Shown in pieces: positions 15,314-22,136 of a DNA stretch of 27,428 bases. The position numbers and the translations under genes are program-made. Source of the stretch: Spirochaetota bacterium (lineage in GTDB: Bacteria > Spirochaetota > Spirochaetia > DSM-27196 > PWMO01). Numbering within the stretch: position 1 is the stretch's first letter; each line of letters begins with the position of its first letter. The notes beneath the pieces were generated by a model, which was given only the letters and a program-made list of their open reading frames with translations, did no database searches and was not told the origin of the DNA. The DNA lies in assembly GCA_009908735.1 (NCBI GenBank), contig JAAAOR010000096.1:1-27428 (forward strand), read 5' to 3'.

Positions 15314-15342
15314 TTGCAATCTATCCCTTCCTCTGTTACAAT
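15314..15342 (+). promoter_or_regulatory. Promoter of the ferritin-like gene
   Basis: TTGCAA (15314-15319), 17 bases, TACAAT (15337-15342), followed by a leader of about 25 nt with a strong GGGGAGAGG Shine-Dalgarno. Confidence 0.6.
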
Positions 15343-15374
15343 GGGGCACCAAAACAGACAGGGGAGAGGATCGC

Positions 15375-15866
15375 ATGGAACTAAAAGACGCGTTACAGAC
15401 GGCAATCACGGGAGAAGTGGAAGGAAGAGAGCTCTACAGGGCCGCCGCCGAGAAAACCGGCGACAAGAAAGCGAAGGAGATTTTTTCGATGCTTGCCGAC
15501 GAGGAGCAGAAGCATCACGATAGCCTCTTGCAGATGGCAAAGGAATTTGCGGAGGGAAAAAACATCTCGACGCCCAACCTTCCTGCGCCCATGAGCTTCG
15601 AGGATGCGGAAAGCCCCATCTTTACACGCGAGTTCAAGGACAAGGTGGCCGACTTCGACATGACCGCACTCTCTGTCGGAATGAAGCTAGAGCTCGAGTC
15701 GGAGAGCTTCTACAGGGAAGCTGCCGGCGACGCAGGCGACAAGAGCGTAAAGGACCTCTTCAACCGTCTCGCGGACTGGGAGAAGGGGCATTTCGAAAAT
15801 CTCCAAAAACAGGTCGGCTTTTTCAAGAGCTATTACGACAACAAGTACAGCTTCTTCCGATTCTAA
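15375..15866 (+). CDS. Ferritin-like di-iron protein, rubrerythrin family without rubredoxin domain
   Basis: This 163-residue all-helical protein has two similar helix pairs, each with an iron-binding Glu-x-x-His: EEQKH (Glu44, His47) and WEKGH (Glu136, His139). Further carboxylates lie on the first and third helices (GEVEGRELYRAA at 13-24 and LELESESFYREAA at 105-117). This is the four-helix ferritin-like bundle of the rubrerythrin group (COG1633-like). It lacks the CxxC rubredoxin part of true rubrerythrin, so peroxidase activity would need another electron donor. Its role could be peroxide defence or iron handling. The ATG at 15375 follows GGGGAGAGG. In-frame sequence upstream to 15261 lies across the promoter and is not coding. 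Confidence 0.85.
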   Translation: MELKDALQTAITGEVEGRELYRAAAEKTGDKKAKEIFSMLADEEQKHHDSLLQMAKEFAEGKNISTPNLPAPMSFEDAESPIFTREFKDKVADFDMTALSVGMKLELESESFYREAAGDAGDKSVKDLFNRLADWEKGHFENLQKQVGFFKSYYDNKYSFFRF

Positions 15867-15907
15867 CGCTGCTTTCCGAGCACGGGGCGCACTCGCGCTG
15901 CACGCTG

Positions 15908-15933
15908 AGCGCGGGGGTGTAATCTCCCGCGCT
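15908..15933. terminator. Hairpin between convergent genes, possible two-way terminator
   Basis: AGCGCGGG (15908-15915) and CCCGCGCT (15926-15933) are perfect complements with a 10-base loop in the 113-bp gap between the ferritin-like gene and the opposing aminotransferase. No T-run follows on either strand. Confidence 0.45.
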
Positions 15934-15979
15934 ACGCGCACTGTCCGCGAACGGCGCTGCGGGCCCACCTTAGGTTCGG

Positions 15980-17278
15980 CTACATGCCCGCAGCGGCGTC
16001 GTAGATCTCATCGATAAGCTCACCGATTGATCCCTCCTCGACTGCCGAGAACGCCACACGCAGATAGCGACCGCCAATGGAGATAGTGCCGATTCCGCGC
16101 TCGAGTAACGCCTGCCTGAGCCCCTCCGCGTCCACTCTGCCGCAGTCGAAGCTCATGAAATAGCCGGAGTTGAACGGAAGGACGGTCAGAGGCGAGTTGG
16201 GGTCGGAGCTCCGGCGGCTCTCGAGCCTCGCCTTCAGCTCCCGGTAGCGACCTTCGAGCACGTCGCGGGCATCCTGTTTCTGCCGCTCGTAGGCGGGGTC
16301 GTTCATTACCTTGAGGAGCATGTGCTGCGAGAGGTTGCTGGTGTTCGACACGACCGCGCGCAGCGAGCCGATCGTCTTCTGTTCGAGCGCGCCGATGGCC
16401 TCCTCTCCGAGCGCCGGCGAGGCGTAGGTGAGGAAGCCGACGCGCAGACCCCAGGCAAAATCTTCCTTGGTGGCGCCGTCCACTTTTGCAGTGAGTATTC
16501 GCTCGTGGGCGGTCGAGAGCGGCGCGAAGATGGACTCGGTTTGAAGGCCCGGTTCGAAAAAAAGGCCGAAGTAGGCGTCGTCTGCGACGACGAGTATGTC
16601 GGTTCCGGCGTCGGCGAGGGCGGTGAGTCGCTCAACGATTTCCCGGGCTTCCGCGATGGTCGGCGTGTAGCCGGTGGGGTTATTCGGAAAGTTCAGCAGT
16701 ATCATGACCTTACCGCGCACCGCGGCGGCCTCTTTGCAGGCGGCTGCGAATCCCTCTACGTTGAAGCCGGCTGCATCGTTGAAAAATGGAAAGGTCATGA
16801 TGCGGGCCTCTTTTCGCGGCTCGAGAATGAGCCGATAGTTTCCCCAGAACATATCCGGCATGACCACCGGATCGCCGGCGTCGACGAAGAGCTCGGCGAG
16901 GTGCACGATGCCGTTGGTAAGCCCTGCGGTCACGAGCGGCGTCGACGTTCTGACGTTCTCGAGCGAGGGATTCTTCTTCACCATCTCCTCCTTCCACCGC
17001 GACCGCAGCGCGGCAACTCCCGGTGTCGGGGCGTAGGCGACGCTTTCCGAGGGGCTGAAGGCTGTACTGAGGGAGGCTGCCGCCGGCAGTATCATGGGCG
17101 CCCCGTGTTCATAGGCCATCCCGGCGGTTGCGTTGAACCGATGCGCGCGCTCTTTTGCCTCCGCCGACTGAGCGACGATGCCTCGTGGAAAGAAGAGTTG
17201 TCGACCCGTGCGGGAGAGCAGACGGTGGGCGACGGTACCTTCGAGTGTTGCGTTTAGGGATTCGGCTAATGGATTCAT
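15980..17278 (-). CDS. Class I/II pyridoxal-phosphate aminotransferase
   Basis: This 432-residue enzyme has the type I fold. Visible marks are LNFPNNPTGY (195-204), VADDAYFGLF (231-240) with the PLP-ring aspartate, GATKEDFAWGLRVGF (268-282) with the probable Schiff-base Lys271 and a phosphate-binding Arg, and SGYFMSFDCG near the C-terminus, where the substrate carboxylate arginine (RYLRVAFS) follows. Substrate is unassigned; aromatic, aspartate or branched-chain amino acids are possible. The ATG at 17278 is preferred: it lies six bases after a TATAGT -10 box and lacks a Shine-Dalgarno. An ATG at 17284 is also possible. The annotated frame to 17314 runs into the promoter. The divergent gene at 17365 begins about 90 bp away. 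Confidence 0.9.
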   Translation of the reverse strand: MNPLAESLNATLEGTVAHRLLSRTGRQLFFPRGIVAQSAEAKERAHRFNATAGMAYEHGAPMILPAAASLSTAFSPSESVAYAPTPGVAALRSRWKEEMVKKNPSLENVRTSTPLVTAGLTNGIVHLAELFVDAGDPVVMPDMFWGNYRLILEPRKEARIMTFPFFNDAAGFNVEGFAAACKEAAAVRGKVMILLNFPNNPTGYTPTIAEAREIVERLTALADAGTDILVVADDAYFGLFFEPGLQTESIFAPLSTAHERILTAKVDGATKEDFAWGLRVGFLTYASPALGEEAIGALEQKTIGSLRAVVSNTSNLSQHMLLKVMNDPAYERQKQDARDVLEGRYRELKARLESRRSSDPNSPLTVLPFNSGYFMSFDCGRVDAEGLRQALLERGIGTISIGGRYLRVAFSAVEEGSIGELIDEIYDAAAGM

Positions 17279-17284
17279 GAGCAT

Positions 17285-17314
17285 ACTATAGTGAAACGGC
17301 CCCCGTCGCTGCAA
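17285..17314 (-). promoter_or_regulatory. Promoter abutting the aminotransferase start (leaderless layout)
   Basis: On the minus strand TTGCAG (17309-17314), 18 bases, TATAGT (17285-17290), six bases, then ATG (17278). Confidence 0.5.
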
Positions 17315-17336
17315 TCACGAATGCGGCGTGACTGCC

Positions 17337-17366
17337 TTGCGATGCAGGCAAAAGGAGCACTACAAT
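17337..17366 (+). promoter_or_regulatory. Possible promoter overlapping the DUF3267 gene start
   Basis: TTGCGA (17337-17342), 18 bases, TACAAT (17361-17366). The box includes the first two bases of the ATG at 17365, and the next in-frame ATG (17374) is seven bases on. The site competes with an AGGAG that would serve the ATG at 17365, so either the promoter or the Shine-Dalgarno reading may be wrong. Confidence 0.35.
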
Positions 17367-18000
17367 GCCGCGCATGGCCCAGACCACGCGAGAGCTTCCT
17401 GGTGACTACCAGGAGTTTGCAACCTTTGACCGGAAAGCGAACCCGCTGAACCGCCGGGTTTCCTACATCCTCCACTTTGCCTCTGCTATCTTCTTTGTGC
17501 CCCTGTTCGCGGGCGTGACCGCAGCCGTGCGTCCGGGGCGTCCCCTTGATCCGGTCGACCTGTGGGCGGTCGCGGTGCCCGGCTTCGGAATCATCGGGGC
17601 GCTCGCCATCATGTTCGTTGCCGTGGTCGTGGTAATCAATCTGCACATGCTCCTCCACGCTGCTGCGATCCGGTTCCTCGGTGGCGCGCAGCCTCAGATC
17701 ACCCCTCGCCGGGTTACCGTCTCGGTGTACTCGCCCGAGTGGCTGTTGCAGAAGAGAGCGATGATACTCGTCACGGTGGCGCCGTTCTTCGTCATATCGG
17801 CTGTCGGCGCGATTCTCCTGTCCGTTGTGTCCGCACCCCTCATTGCCTGGATCTTCGTTCCGCTCGTCGCCAACGGAATAATCACCGCCGGAGACGTTCT
17901 CACTCTCTCTTGGATTATCGCCACGCCCGCGGACGCGCTCTTTCGCTCTTTTGAAAGCTCTCTCATCGCCTACGTGCCGCTCGAGGCAACAGCTGAATGA
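17365..18000 (+). CDS. DUF3267-like membrane protein with altered zincin motif
   Basis: This 211-residue integral membrane protein has four main hydrophobic segments (about 34-56, 68-92, 132-152 and 158-180). The layout resembles DUF3267, a putative zinc-peptidase family: a His-x-x-x-His near the end of helix two (INLHMLLHAAAIRFLGG, His94 and His98) and a final GDVLTLSWIIATPADALFR segment. In the zincin motif HExxH the glutamate is replaced here by Met95, so protease activity is doubtful. The ATG at 17365 has AGGAG seven bases upstream; the ATG at 17374 would fit a leaderless message. Its stop overlaps the next start (ATGA), so it is coupled to the hydroxyacid dehydrogenase gene. Family assignment is by eye and moderate. 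Confidence 0.65.
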   Translation: MPRMAQTTRELPGDYQEFATFDRKANPLNRRVSYILHFASAIFFVPLFAGVTAAVRPGRPLDPVDLWAVAVPGFGIIGALAIMFVAVVVVINLHMLLHAAAIRFLGGAQPQITPRRVTVSVYSPEWLLQKRAMILVTVAPFFVISAVGAILLSVVSAPLIAWIFVPLVANGIITAGDVLTLSWIIATPADALFRSFESSLIAYVPLEATAE

Positions 18001-18974
18001 GCGGCGCAACAGCCGTTGAGCAAATCGTCGCACTCGACGCCTATGGCGTGAACCCGGGAGATATCAGCTGGGAACCCTTCGAGCGGTTGGGCCGCCTGAC
18101 GGTGTACGACCACTGCTCACCCGAAGCGCTGGTCGAGCGAGCGCGGGAAGCGACTATCCTTCTCGTCGACATGTATTCGGTCGACGATGTCGCACTCTCC
18201 CGCCTGCCGAAGCTCCGCTACATTGGCCTTTTTTCGACCGGCCATGACCAGGTGGATACCGAGGCTGCCCGGCGCCGGGGCATCGCAGTGGCCAATGTCC
18301 CGGGGTATTCCACTCCCTCCGTCGCGCAGATGACTTTCGCACTGCTGTTGCACCGCACCAACCATGTGGCGGGGTATTCCGATTACGTGTCACGCGGAAA
18401 CTGGACGGCCGATCGGGAGTTTCGCTACATCGGGGAACCGCTTATCGAGCTTTCGGGCAAGGCGATGGGTATATTAGGCGTCGGGGCGATTGGGGCTGCC
18501 GTGGCGCGCATCGCCCGGGCTTTTGGCATGCATGTGCTTGCCTGGGGCCGTCGTCGCCGGGAGGTCGACGGCATAATGATGGAATGGGCGGAGCTCGACG
18601 AGGTGTTTCGGCGATCGGATGTCCTCTCGCTCCATGTTCCGTTGACGCATGAGACAGCGGGAATCGTCGACGCTCGGCGGCTGTCGCTCATGAAGCCGAG
18701 CGCTTTCCTGGTGAATACTGCGCGCGGAGGCCTGGTTGTCGACGAGGATCTCGCGGCCGCACTTCGCGAGGGCCGAATTGCCGGCGCCGCCCTCGACGTC
18801 CTCGGGCCGAATGAGCCGCCGGACCCGGACAACCCCCTTCTTTCCGCGCCGAACTGCAGCATTACCCCCCACGTTGCCTGGGCGACCCGTGCCGCACGCG
18901 AACGGTGTTTACGAACAGCCGCCGAAAATCTAGAATCGTTTCTGCGCGGCGGAACACAAAACCGGATCGTGTGA
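17997..18974 (+). CDS. D-isomer-specific 2-hydroxyacid dehydrogenase (glycerate/hydroxypyruvate reductase-like)
   Basis: This 325-residue enzyme reduces a 2-keto acid to a D-2-hydroxy acid or does the reverse. The nucleotide-binding loop is GVGAIG (161-166). The catalytic residues of the family are Arg243 (NTARGG), Glu273 (LGPNEPPDPDNPL) and His292 (TPHVAW). After the second beta-strand the sequence is AWGRRRRE rather than an acidic residue, as in NADPH-using glyoxylate/hydroxypyruvate reductases, so NADP(H) preference is likely. The overall resemblance is to HprA-type D-glycerate dehydrogenases. It begins within the stop of the DUF3267 gene (ATGA) and is followed 14 bp later by the racemase-family gene, so the three are an operon. 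The substrate is not fixed by the sequence. Confidence 0.9.
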   Translation: MSGATAVEQIVALDAYGVNPGDISWEPFERLGRLTVYDHCSPEALVERAREATILLVDMYSVDDVALSRLPKLRYIGLFSTGHDQVDTEAARRRGIAVANVPGYSTPSVAQMTFALLLHRTNHVAGYSDYVSRGNWTADREFRYIGEPLIELSGKAMGILGVGAIGAAVARIARAFGMHVLAWGRRRREVDGIMMEWAELDEVFRRSDVLSLHVPLTHETAGIVDARRLSLMKPSAFLVNTARGGLVVDEDLAAALREGRIAGAALDVLGPNEPPDPDNPLLSAPNCSITPHVAWATRAARERCLRTAAENLESFLRGGTQNRIV

Positions 18975-18988
18975 GCCGAGGAGGAGCC

Positions 18989-19717
18989 ATGCGTTACACC
19001 GTCAAGGGAAAGCAAGTCAGCTACGGCGAGGCCATCGGGATCATGGTCATCGAGAATTACGCCCCCTATGTGCCGGGTGATACGGCGAACGCCTCGAGCT
19101 ACGGCTTTCCGGTCCGCTTCGAGCGGCTTCCCGGTTCCACGCCGGCACGGCTCTTTGCCCACGACGAGAGTCTTGTCGATGTCGCTATCGAGGTCGGACA
19201 CAAGCTCGTCGGTGAGGGGGTGCGTGCGGTCACCGGCGACTGCGGGTTTCTCGCACTCCACCAGAACCGCATTGCCGCCGAGCTCGGGGTGCCGGTGTTC
19301 ATCTCCAGCCTGCTGCAGCTTGACTTCATGGACAGAATCGTTGGGCCGGCGGGCAAGACGGGGGTTATCACGGCGAACTCGGCCTCCCTCGACAGGCAGT
19401 TGCTCGGGGAGGTGACGAGCGTGCCGGACGAGCGACTGCGGATTGAGGGGCTCGAAGACAAGCCTGAGTTCGTCACGGCGGTGTTTGACGAGAAGGGATC
19501 GCTCGACACCGACATCGTGGAGGCGGAGGTGCTGGAGGTTGCGCGTTCGCTTGCCGAGGACGAGGCTGTGCGTGCGATTCTCCTCGAATGCAGCCTCCTC
19601 CCGCCCTACGCCGCGGCGGTGCAGGAAGAGACTGGGCTTCCCATCTTTGACTACAACACGATGATAAAGTACGTCTACAGTGCGGTTGTGCGGCGGCGCT
19701 TCGAGGGTTTTATGTAG
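18989..19717 (+). CDS. Asp/Glu/hydantoin racemase-superfamily protein
   Basis: This 242-residue protein has the two-lobed fold of the Asp/Glu racemase superfamily with both catalytic cysteines: Cys85 in VTGDCGFLALHQ and Cys201 in ILLECSLLPPYAAAVQ. Two such cysteines at these places support racemisation or a related proton-transfer reaction (members include aspartate, glutamate and hydantoin racemases and maleate isomerase). I cannot name the substrate. The ATG at 18989 follows GAGGAGGAG; the frame upstream to 18905 lies inside the dehydrogenase gene. It sits between the D-hydroxyacid dehydrogenase and an IclR regulator, which suggests a small catabolic set handling a chiral acid. Confidence 0.85.
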   Translation: MRYTVKGKQVSYGEAIGIMVIENYAPYVPGDTANASSYGFPVRFERLPGSTPARLFAHDESLVDVAIEVGHKLVGEGVRAVTGDCGFLALHQNRIAAELGVPVFISSLLQLDFMDRIVGPAGKTGVITANSASLDRQLLGEVTSVPDERLRIEGLEDKPEFVTAVFDEKGSLDTDIVEAEVLEVARSLAEDEAVRAILLECSLLPPYAAAVQEETGLPIFDYNTMIKYVYSAVVRRRFEGFM

Positions 19718-19859
19718 GGAGCTTGCCCGCCGGAAAGCCGATGTACCGGTTCTCCGCTCGGCTGTTTCTGCTCCTTCTGCTGCTCCTGCTGTGGAAGTGC
19801 AGCGTCATTGACAGCAGATGCGTATTCCGAGAGAGTAGTGGGAGAGGGGCCCAAGGAGC

Positions 19860-20657
19860 ATGGGTGAAAACGAGACTACTTCCTATCCTGTTGCCGGCAC
19901 GGTCGTAACGGCGGCCTCCATCCTCGAGGCAATCGCGGCACGAGACAAGGTCCTGGCCCAGGACCTTTCCAAAGACCTCGACCTCAATCGTTCGACGGTG
20001 CATCGGATGCTGCGCACCCTCCAGATCCTCGGTTACGTGGCCAAACATCCCGACGGCTACTATCGCCTGACGTTCCATCTCTTCGAGATCGGCAATTCGG
20101 TGCTCCATAGCTACAATCTGATAGACACCGCACGACGTAGCCTCCTGCAGCTCTCCAACGACACCGGTTACACGGTGAACCACGCCGTGCTCTTCGAGGA
20201 CGAGACGCTCTACGTCGACAAGGCCACGCCGCCGTCGTACTTGCAGCTGGATCGCTCGATTGGAGAGACCGAACCGTTGCACTGTACCTCGCTGGGGAAG
20301 ACGTTGCTCGCCTACCAGCCGGCGGCAGAGCAAGCGCGGATTGTCGAGTCCATCGAGTTGGTGCCGCTGACCCAGCATACAATTACCGACCGTACACGCC
20401 TTGCCGAAGAACTCGAGAGGGTCCGCACCCGAGGATACGCGGTCGACGATCAGGAGCTGGCCCTCGAGCTGCGTTGTGTTGCAGCGCCCGTGCTCGCGGA
20501 GGACGGCACACTCATCTCGGCGGTGAGTATATCGGGGCCCGCGGACAAGCTCCTGCGCGAGACCGTGCCGACCCTGCTTCCCAGGCTGGCCGACGCGGTC
20601 TCGACGATCGGTCGGAATATGGCTGATGCGCCGCTACGCTCCGTACCGGGCTGCTAG
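19860..20657 (+). CDS. IclR-family transcription regulator
   Basis: This 265-residue protein has an N-terminal winged helix-turn-helix (LSKDLDLNRSTVHRMLRTLQILGYV at about 36-60, followed by the wing GYYRL) and the IclR effector domain (about 80-255, with LYVDKATPPSYLQL, CTSLGKTLLAYQP and ALELRCVAAPVLAEDG). IclR proteins repress or activate catabolic genes in response to small organic acids. It lies 142 bp after the racemase-family gene on the same strand, so that operon is the likely target. AGGAG lies only one base before the ATG at 19860, which is closer than usual, so the true start may differ by a few codons. Its TAG stop shares the bases CTAG with the stop of asd on the other strand. Confidence 0.92.
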   Translation: MGENETTSYPVAGTVVTAASILEAIAARDKVLAQDLSKDLDLNRSTVHRMLRTLQILGYVAKHPDGYYRLTFHLFEIGNSVLHSYNLIDTARRSLLQLSNDTGYTVNHAVLFEDETLYVDKATPPSYLQLDRSIGETEPLHCTSLGKTLLAYQPAAEQARIVESIELVPLTQHTITDRTRLAEELERVRTRGYAVDDQELALELRCVAAPVLAEDGTLISAVSISGPADKLLRETVPTLLPRLADAVSTIGRNMADAPLRSVPGC

Positions 20658-21757
20658 GTGCAGCAGGAGCTCACCGACTCTTCTCTCCGCCCGGCGCGGT
20701 GTAGACTGTTCAGCTTGCCGTTTGCCAGGTAGCCCTCGCTCACCAGTGTTTCCGCGTTCAGAATGGACGCTCCGGCCGCGCCACGAACGGTGTTGTGTCC
20801 GAGAACCACCATACGGTAGTCGAGTACGGGACACTGGCGCAGGCGCCCGATGACTGTCGCCATACCGTCCTCGAGCCAGATGTCCCGCGCCGGCTGCGGC
20901 CGGTCTGGGGCATCGAGCATCAGCAGTGGCCTTTCGGGCGCCGACGGCAGCCCACGCTGCTGGGGCAAGCCCTTGAAATCGTCGAGCGCCGCGCGCACCT
21001 CTTCTATTTCCGCGGGGCGTGAGAGTTTGAAGGATACCGTCTCGGTATGCCCGTCTAGGACGGGCACGCGGGTGCAGGTAGCGCTTACGCCGAGCTCCGC
21101 GTGGCGAACCATCGATCCGTCGAGCTCGCCGAGTATCTTCAGCGACTCCTCCTCGACCTTTTCTTCCTCACCGCTAATGTAGGGAATGACGTTTCCCATG
21201 ATATCCATCCCGGATACGCCGGGGTAACCGGCGCCGGAGATGGCCTGCATGGTCGTCACCTGTACCGCTTCGAGCCCGAAAACACGGTGCAGAGGTGCAA
21301 GCGCCATAACCAGAAAAATCGTCGAGCAATTGGGGTTCGTAACGATTGCGCCCTCGAAGGGTTGCTGTTCGATAAGGGCAAGATGCTCCGGGTTTATCTC
21401 GGGAACCACGAGGGGAACCGTGGGGTCCATGCGGTGGTTTTTCGAGTTGCTGACCACGAGGTGCCCCCGTTCGGCGTAGGCTGTCTCCGCCTCGCCGGCA
21501 ACGGATGAGTCGAGTCCCGAAAACAGGATCGGGCTCTCGAGCGGCTGATGAGTGGACTTTACCACCATTGCCGCCACTGATTCGGGGATCGGGCGATCCT
21601 GCTTCCATTTGCAGGCCTCAGCGTATGGCTTGCCCGCCGACTGCCCCGAGGCAACGAGCTCCCGCACACGAAAATAGGGGTGGCCCTCGAGCAGAGTGAT
21701 GAACTTCTGCCCGACGGTGCCGGTTGCACCGAGTACTGCTACATCGATTGTCTCCAT
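20654..21757 (-). CDS. asd: Aspartate-semialdehyde dehydrogenase Asd (long, archaeal/fungal-type)
   Basis: This 367-residue enzyme reduces aspartyl phosphate to aspartate semialdehyde with NADPH, the branch point for lysine, methionine and threonine. Visible marks are the Rossmann loop LGATGTVGQKF (9-19), the nucleophile Cys144 in VTNPNCSTIF, SGAGYPGVSGMD (174-185), and the base His237 in DGHTETVSF. The PNCST form with SGAGYPG belongs to the longer Asd group found in archaea, fungi and some bacteria, rather than the E. coli type. The ATG at 21757 has GGAGG seven bases upstream. The gene has a leader of about 270 nt that contains a lysine riboswitch and starts from its own strong promoter. The stop overlaps the iclR stop by four bases. 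Confidence 0.96.
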   Translation of the reverse strand: METIDVAVLGATGTVGQKFITLLEGHPYFRVRELVASGQSAGKPYAEACKWKQDRPIPESVAAMVVKSTHQPLESPILFSGLDSSVAGEAETAYAERGHLVVSNSKNHRMDPTVPLVVPEINPEHLALIEQQPFEGAIVTNPNCSTIFLVMALAPLHRVFGLEAVQVTTMQAISGAGYPGVSGMDIMGNVIPYISGEEEKVEEESLKILGELDGSMVRHAELGVSATCTRVPVLDGHTETVSFKLSRPAEIEEVRAALDDFKGLPQQRGLPSAPERPLLMLDAPDRPQPARDIWLEDGMATVIGRLRQCPVLDYRMVVLGHNTVRGAAGASILNAETLVSEGYLANGKLNSLHRAGRREESVSSCCT

Positions 21758-21758
21758 A

Positions 21759-21851
21759 CCACACCTCCGCAACGTAGTAATCCGTGGATCTAGTGGTGTG
21801 AAGGAGGGAACTTTGATCTGCTTCCGGGTGAATACCGGGGAAGGAGATCAA
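21759..21851 (-). promoter_or_regulatory. Expression platform of the lysine riboswitch
   Basis: Directly after the aptamer, TTGATCT (21845-21851) can pair with AGATCAA (21813-21819) and, past one mismatch, CTTCC (21839-21843) with GGAAG (21821-21825). This forms a 12-bp hairpin that uses the 3' strand of aptamer stem P1, so the two folds exclude each other. No U-run follows the hairpin. CACACC (21795-21800) can pair with GGTGTG (21760-21765), which overlaps the asd Shine-Dalgarno GGAGG (21764-21768). This suggests control of translation rather than termination, but the switch direction is inferred. Confidence 0.55.
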
Positions 21852-22014
21852 TAGCGCTCCACCTTCTGGTGACAGCCCCCGGGATTTAGCCCGGGTGACC
21901 AAGCCTGGGCCATCAGGATGACCTCGGCCTTCGGCGGAATTCCCTTTTGCGCCGGGTCCTCGGGTTCCCGACCCCTTGCCGACGCTACTCTTGAATTCCG
22001 CGCCTCTATTGATC
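21846..22014 (-). ncRNA. Lysine riboswitch (L box) upstream of asd
   Basis: The minus strand holds the conserved L-box elements in order. P1 is GATCAATAG (22006-22014) pairing perfectly with CTATTGATC (21846-21854). AGAGGCGCG follows, then P2 GCGGAATTC with the complementary GAATTCCGC farther on. The P2 loop-E motif is AAGAGTA, the purine run is AAAAGGG, and CGCCGAAG joins P2 to P3. P4 ends in GGGGGCTGTCA, P5 is the CACC-AGAA-GGTG hairpin, and the closing segment is GGAGCGCTAT. These match the core of the Bacillus lysC L box element by element. It senses lysine and, placed in the asd leader, should lower Asd when lysine is plentiful. Confidence 0.92.
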
Positions 22015-22032
22015 CAAATCTGTTACCCGCAA

Positions 22033-22061
22033 TATATATGCACTCTGAGCGCCATTGTCAA
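22033..22061 (-). promoter_or_regulatory. Promoter of the lysine riboswitch-asd mRNA
   Basis: On the minus strand consensus TTGACA (22056-22061), 17 bases, TATATA (22033-22038). Transcription would begin about 12 bases before the riboswitch. Confidence 0.75.
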
Positions 22062-22070
22062 GTCGGGGCG

Positions 22071-22100
22071 TTGCTTCTACGTCCGGAGTTCGGATATTAT
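22071..22100 (+). promoter_or_regulatory. Promoter of hom-aspartokinase
   Basis: TTGCTT (22071-22076), 18 bases, TATTAT (22095-22100), followed by a leader of about 30 nt with CAGGAGAGG. It diverges from the asd promoter, the two -35 boxes being 9 bp apart. Confidence 0.5.
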
Positions 22101-22136
22101 TCGAGTGCACATAGCCGACGCTCAGGAGAGGACTCG

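Noticed and set aside
16322..17257. 311-residue open frame antisense to the aminotransferase
   Set aside because: Shadow of a well-supported class I/II aminotransferase; no motifs and no Shine-Dalgarno.
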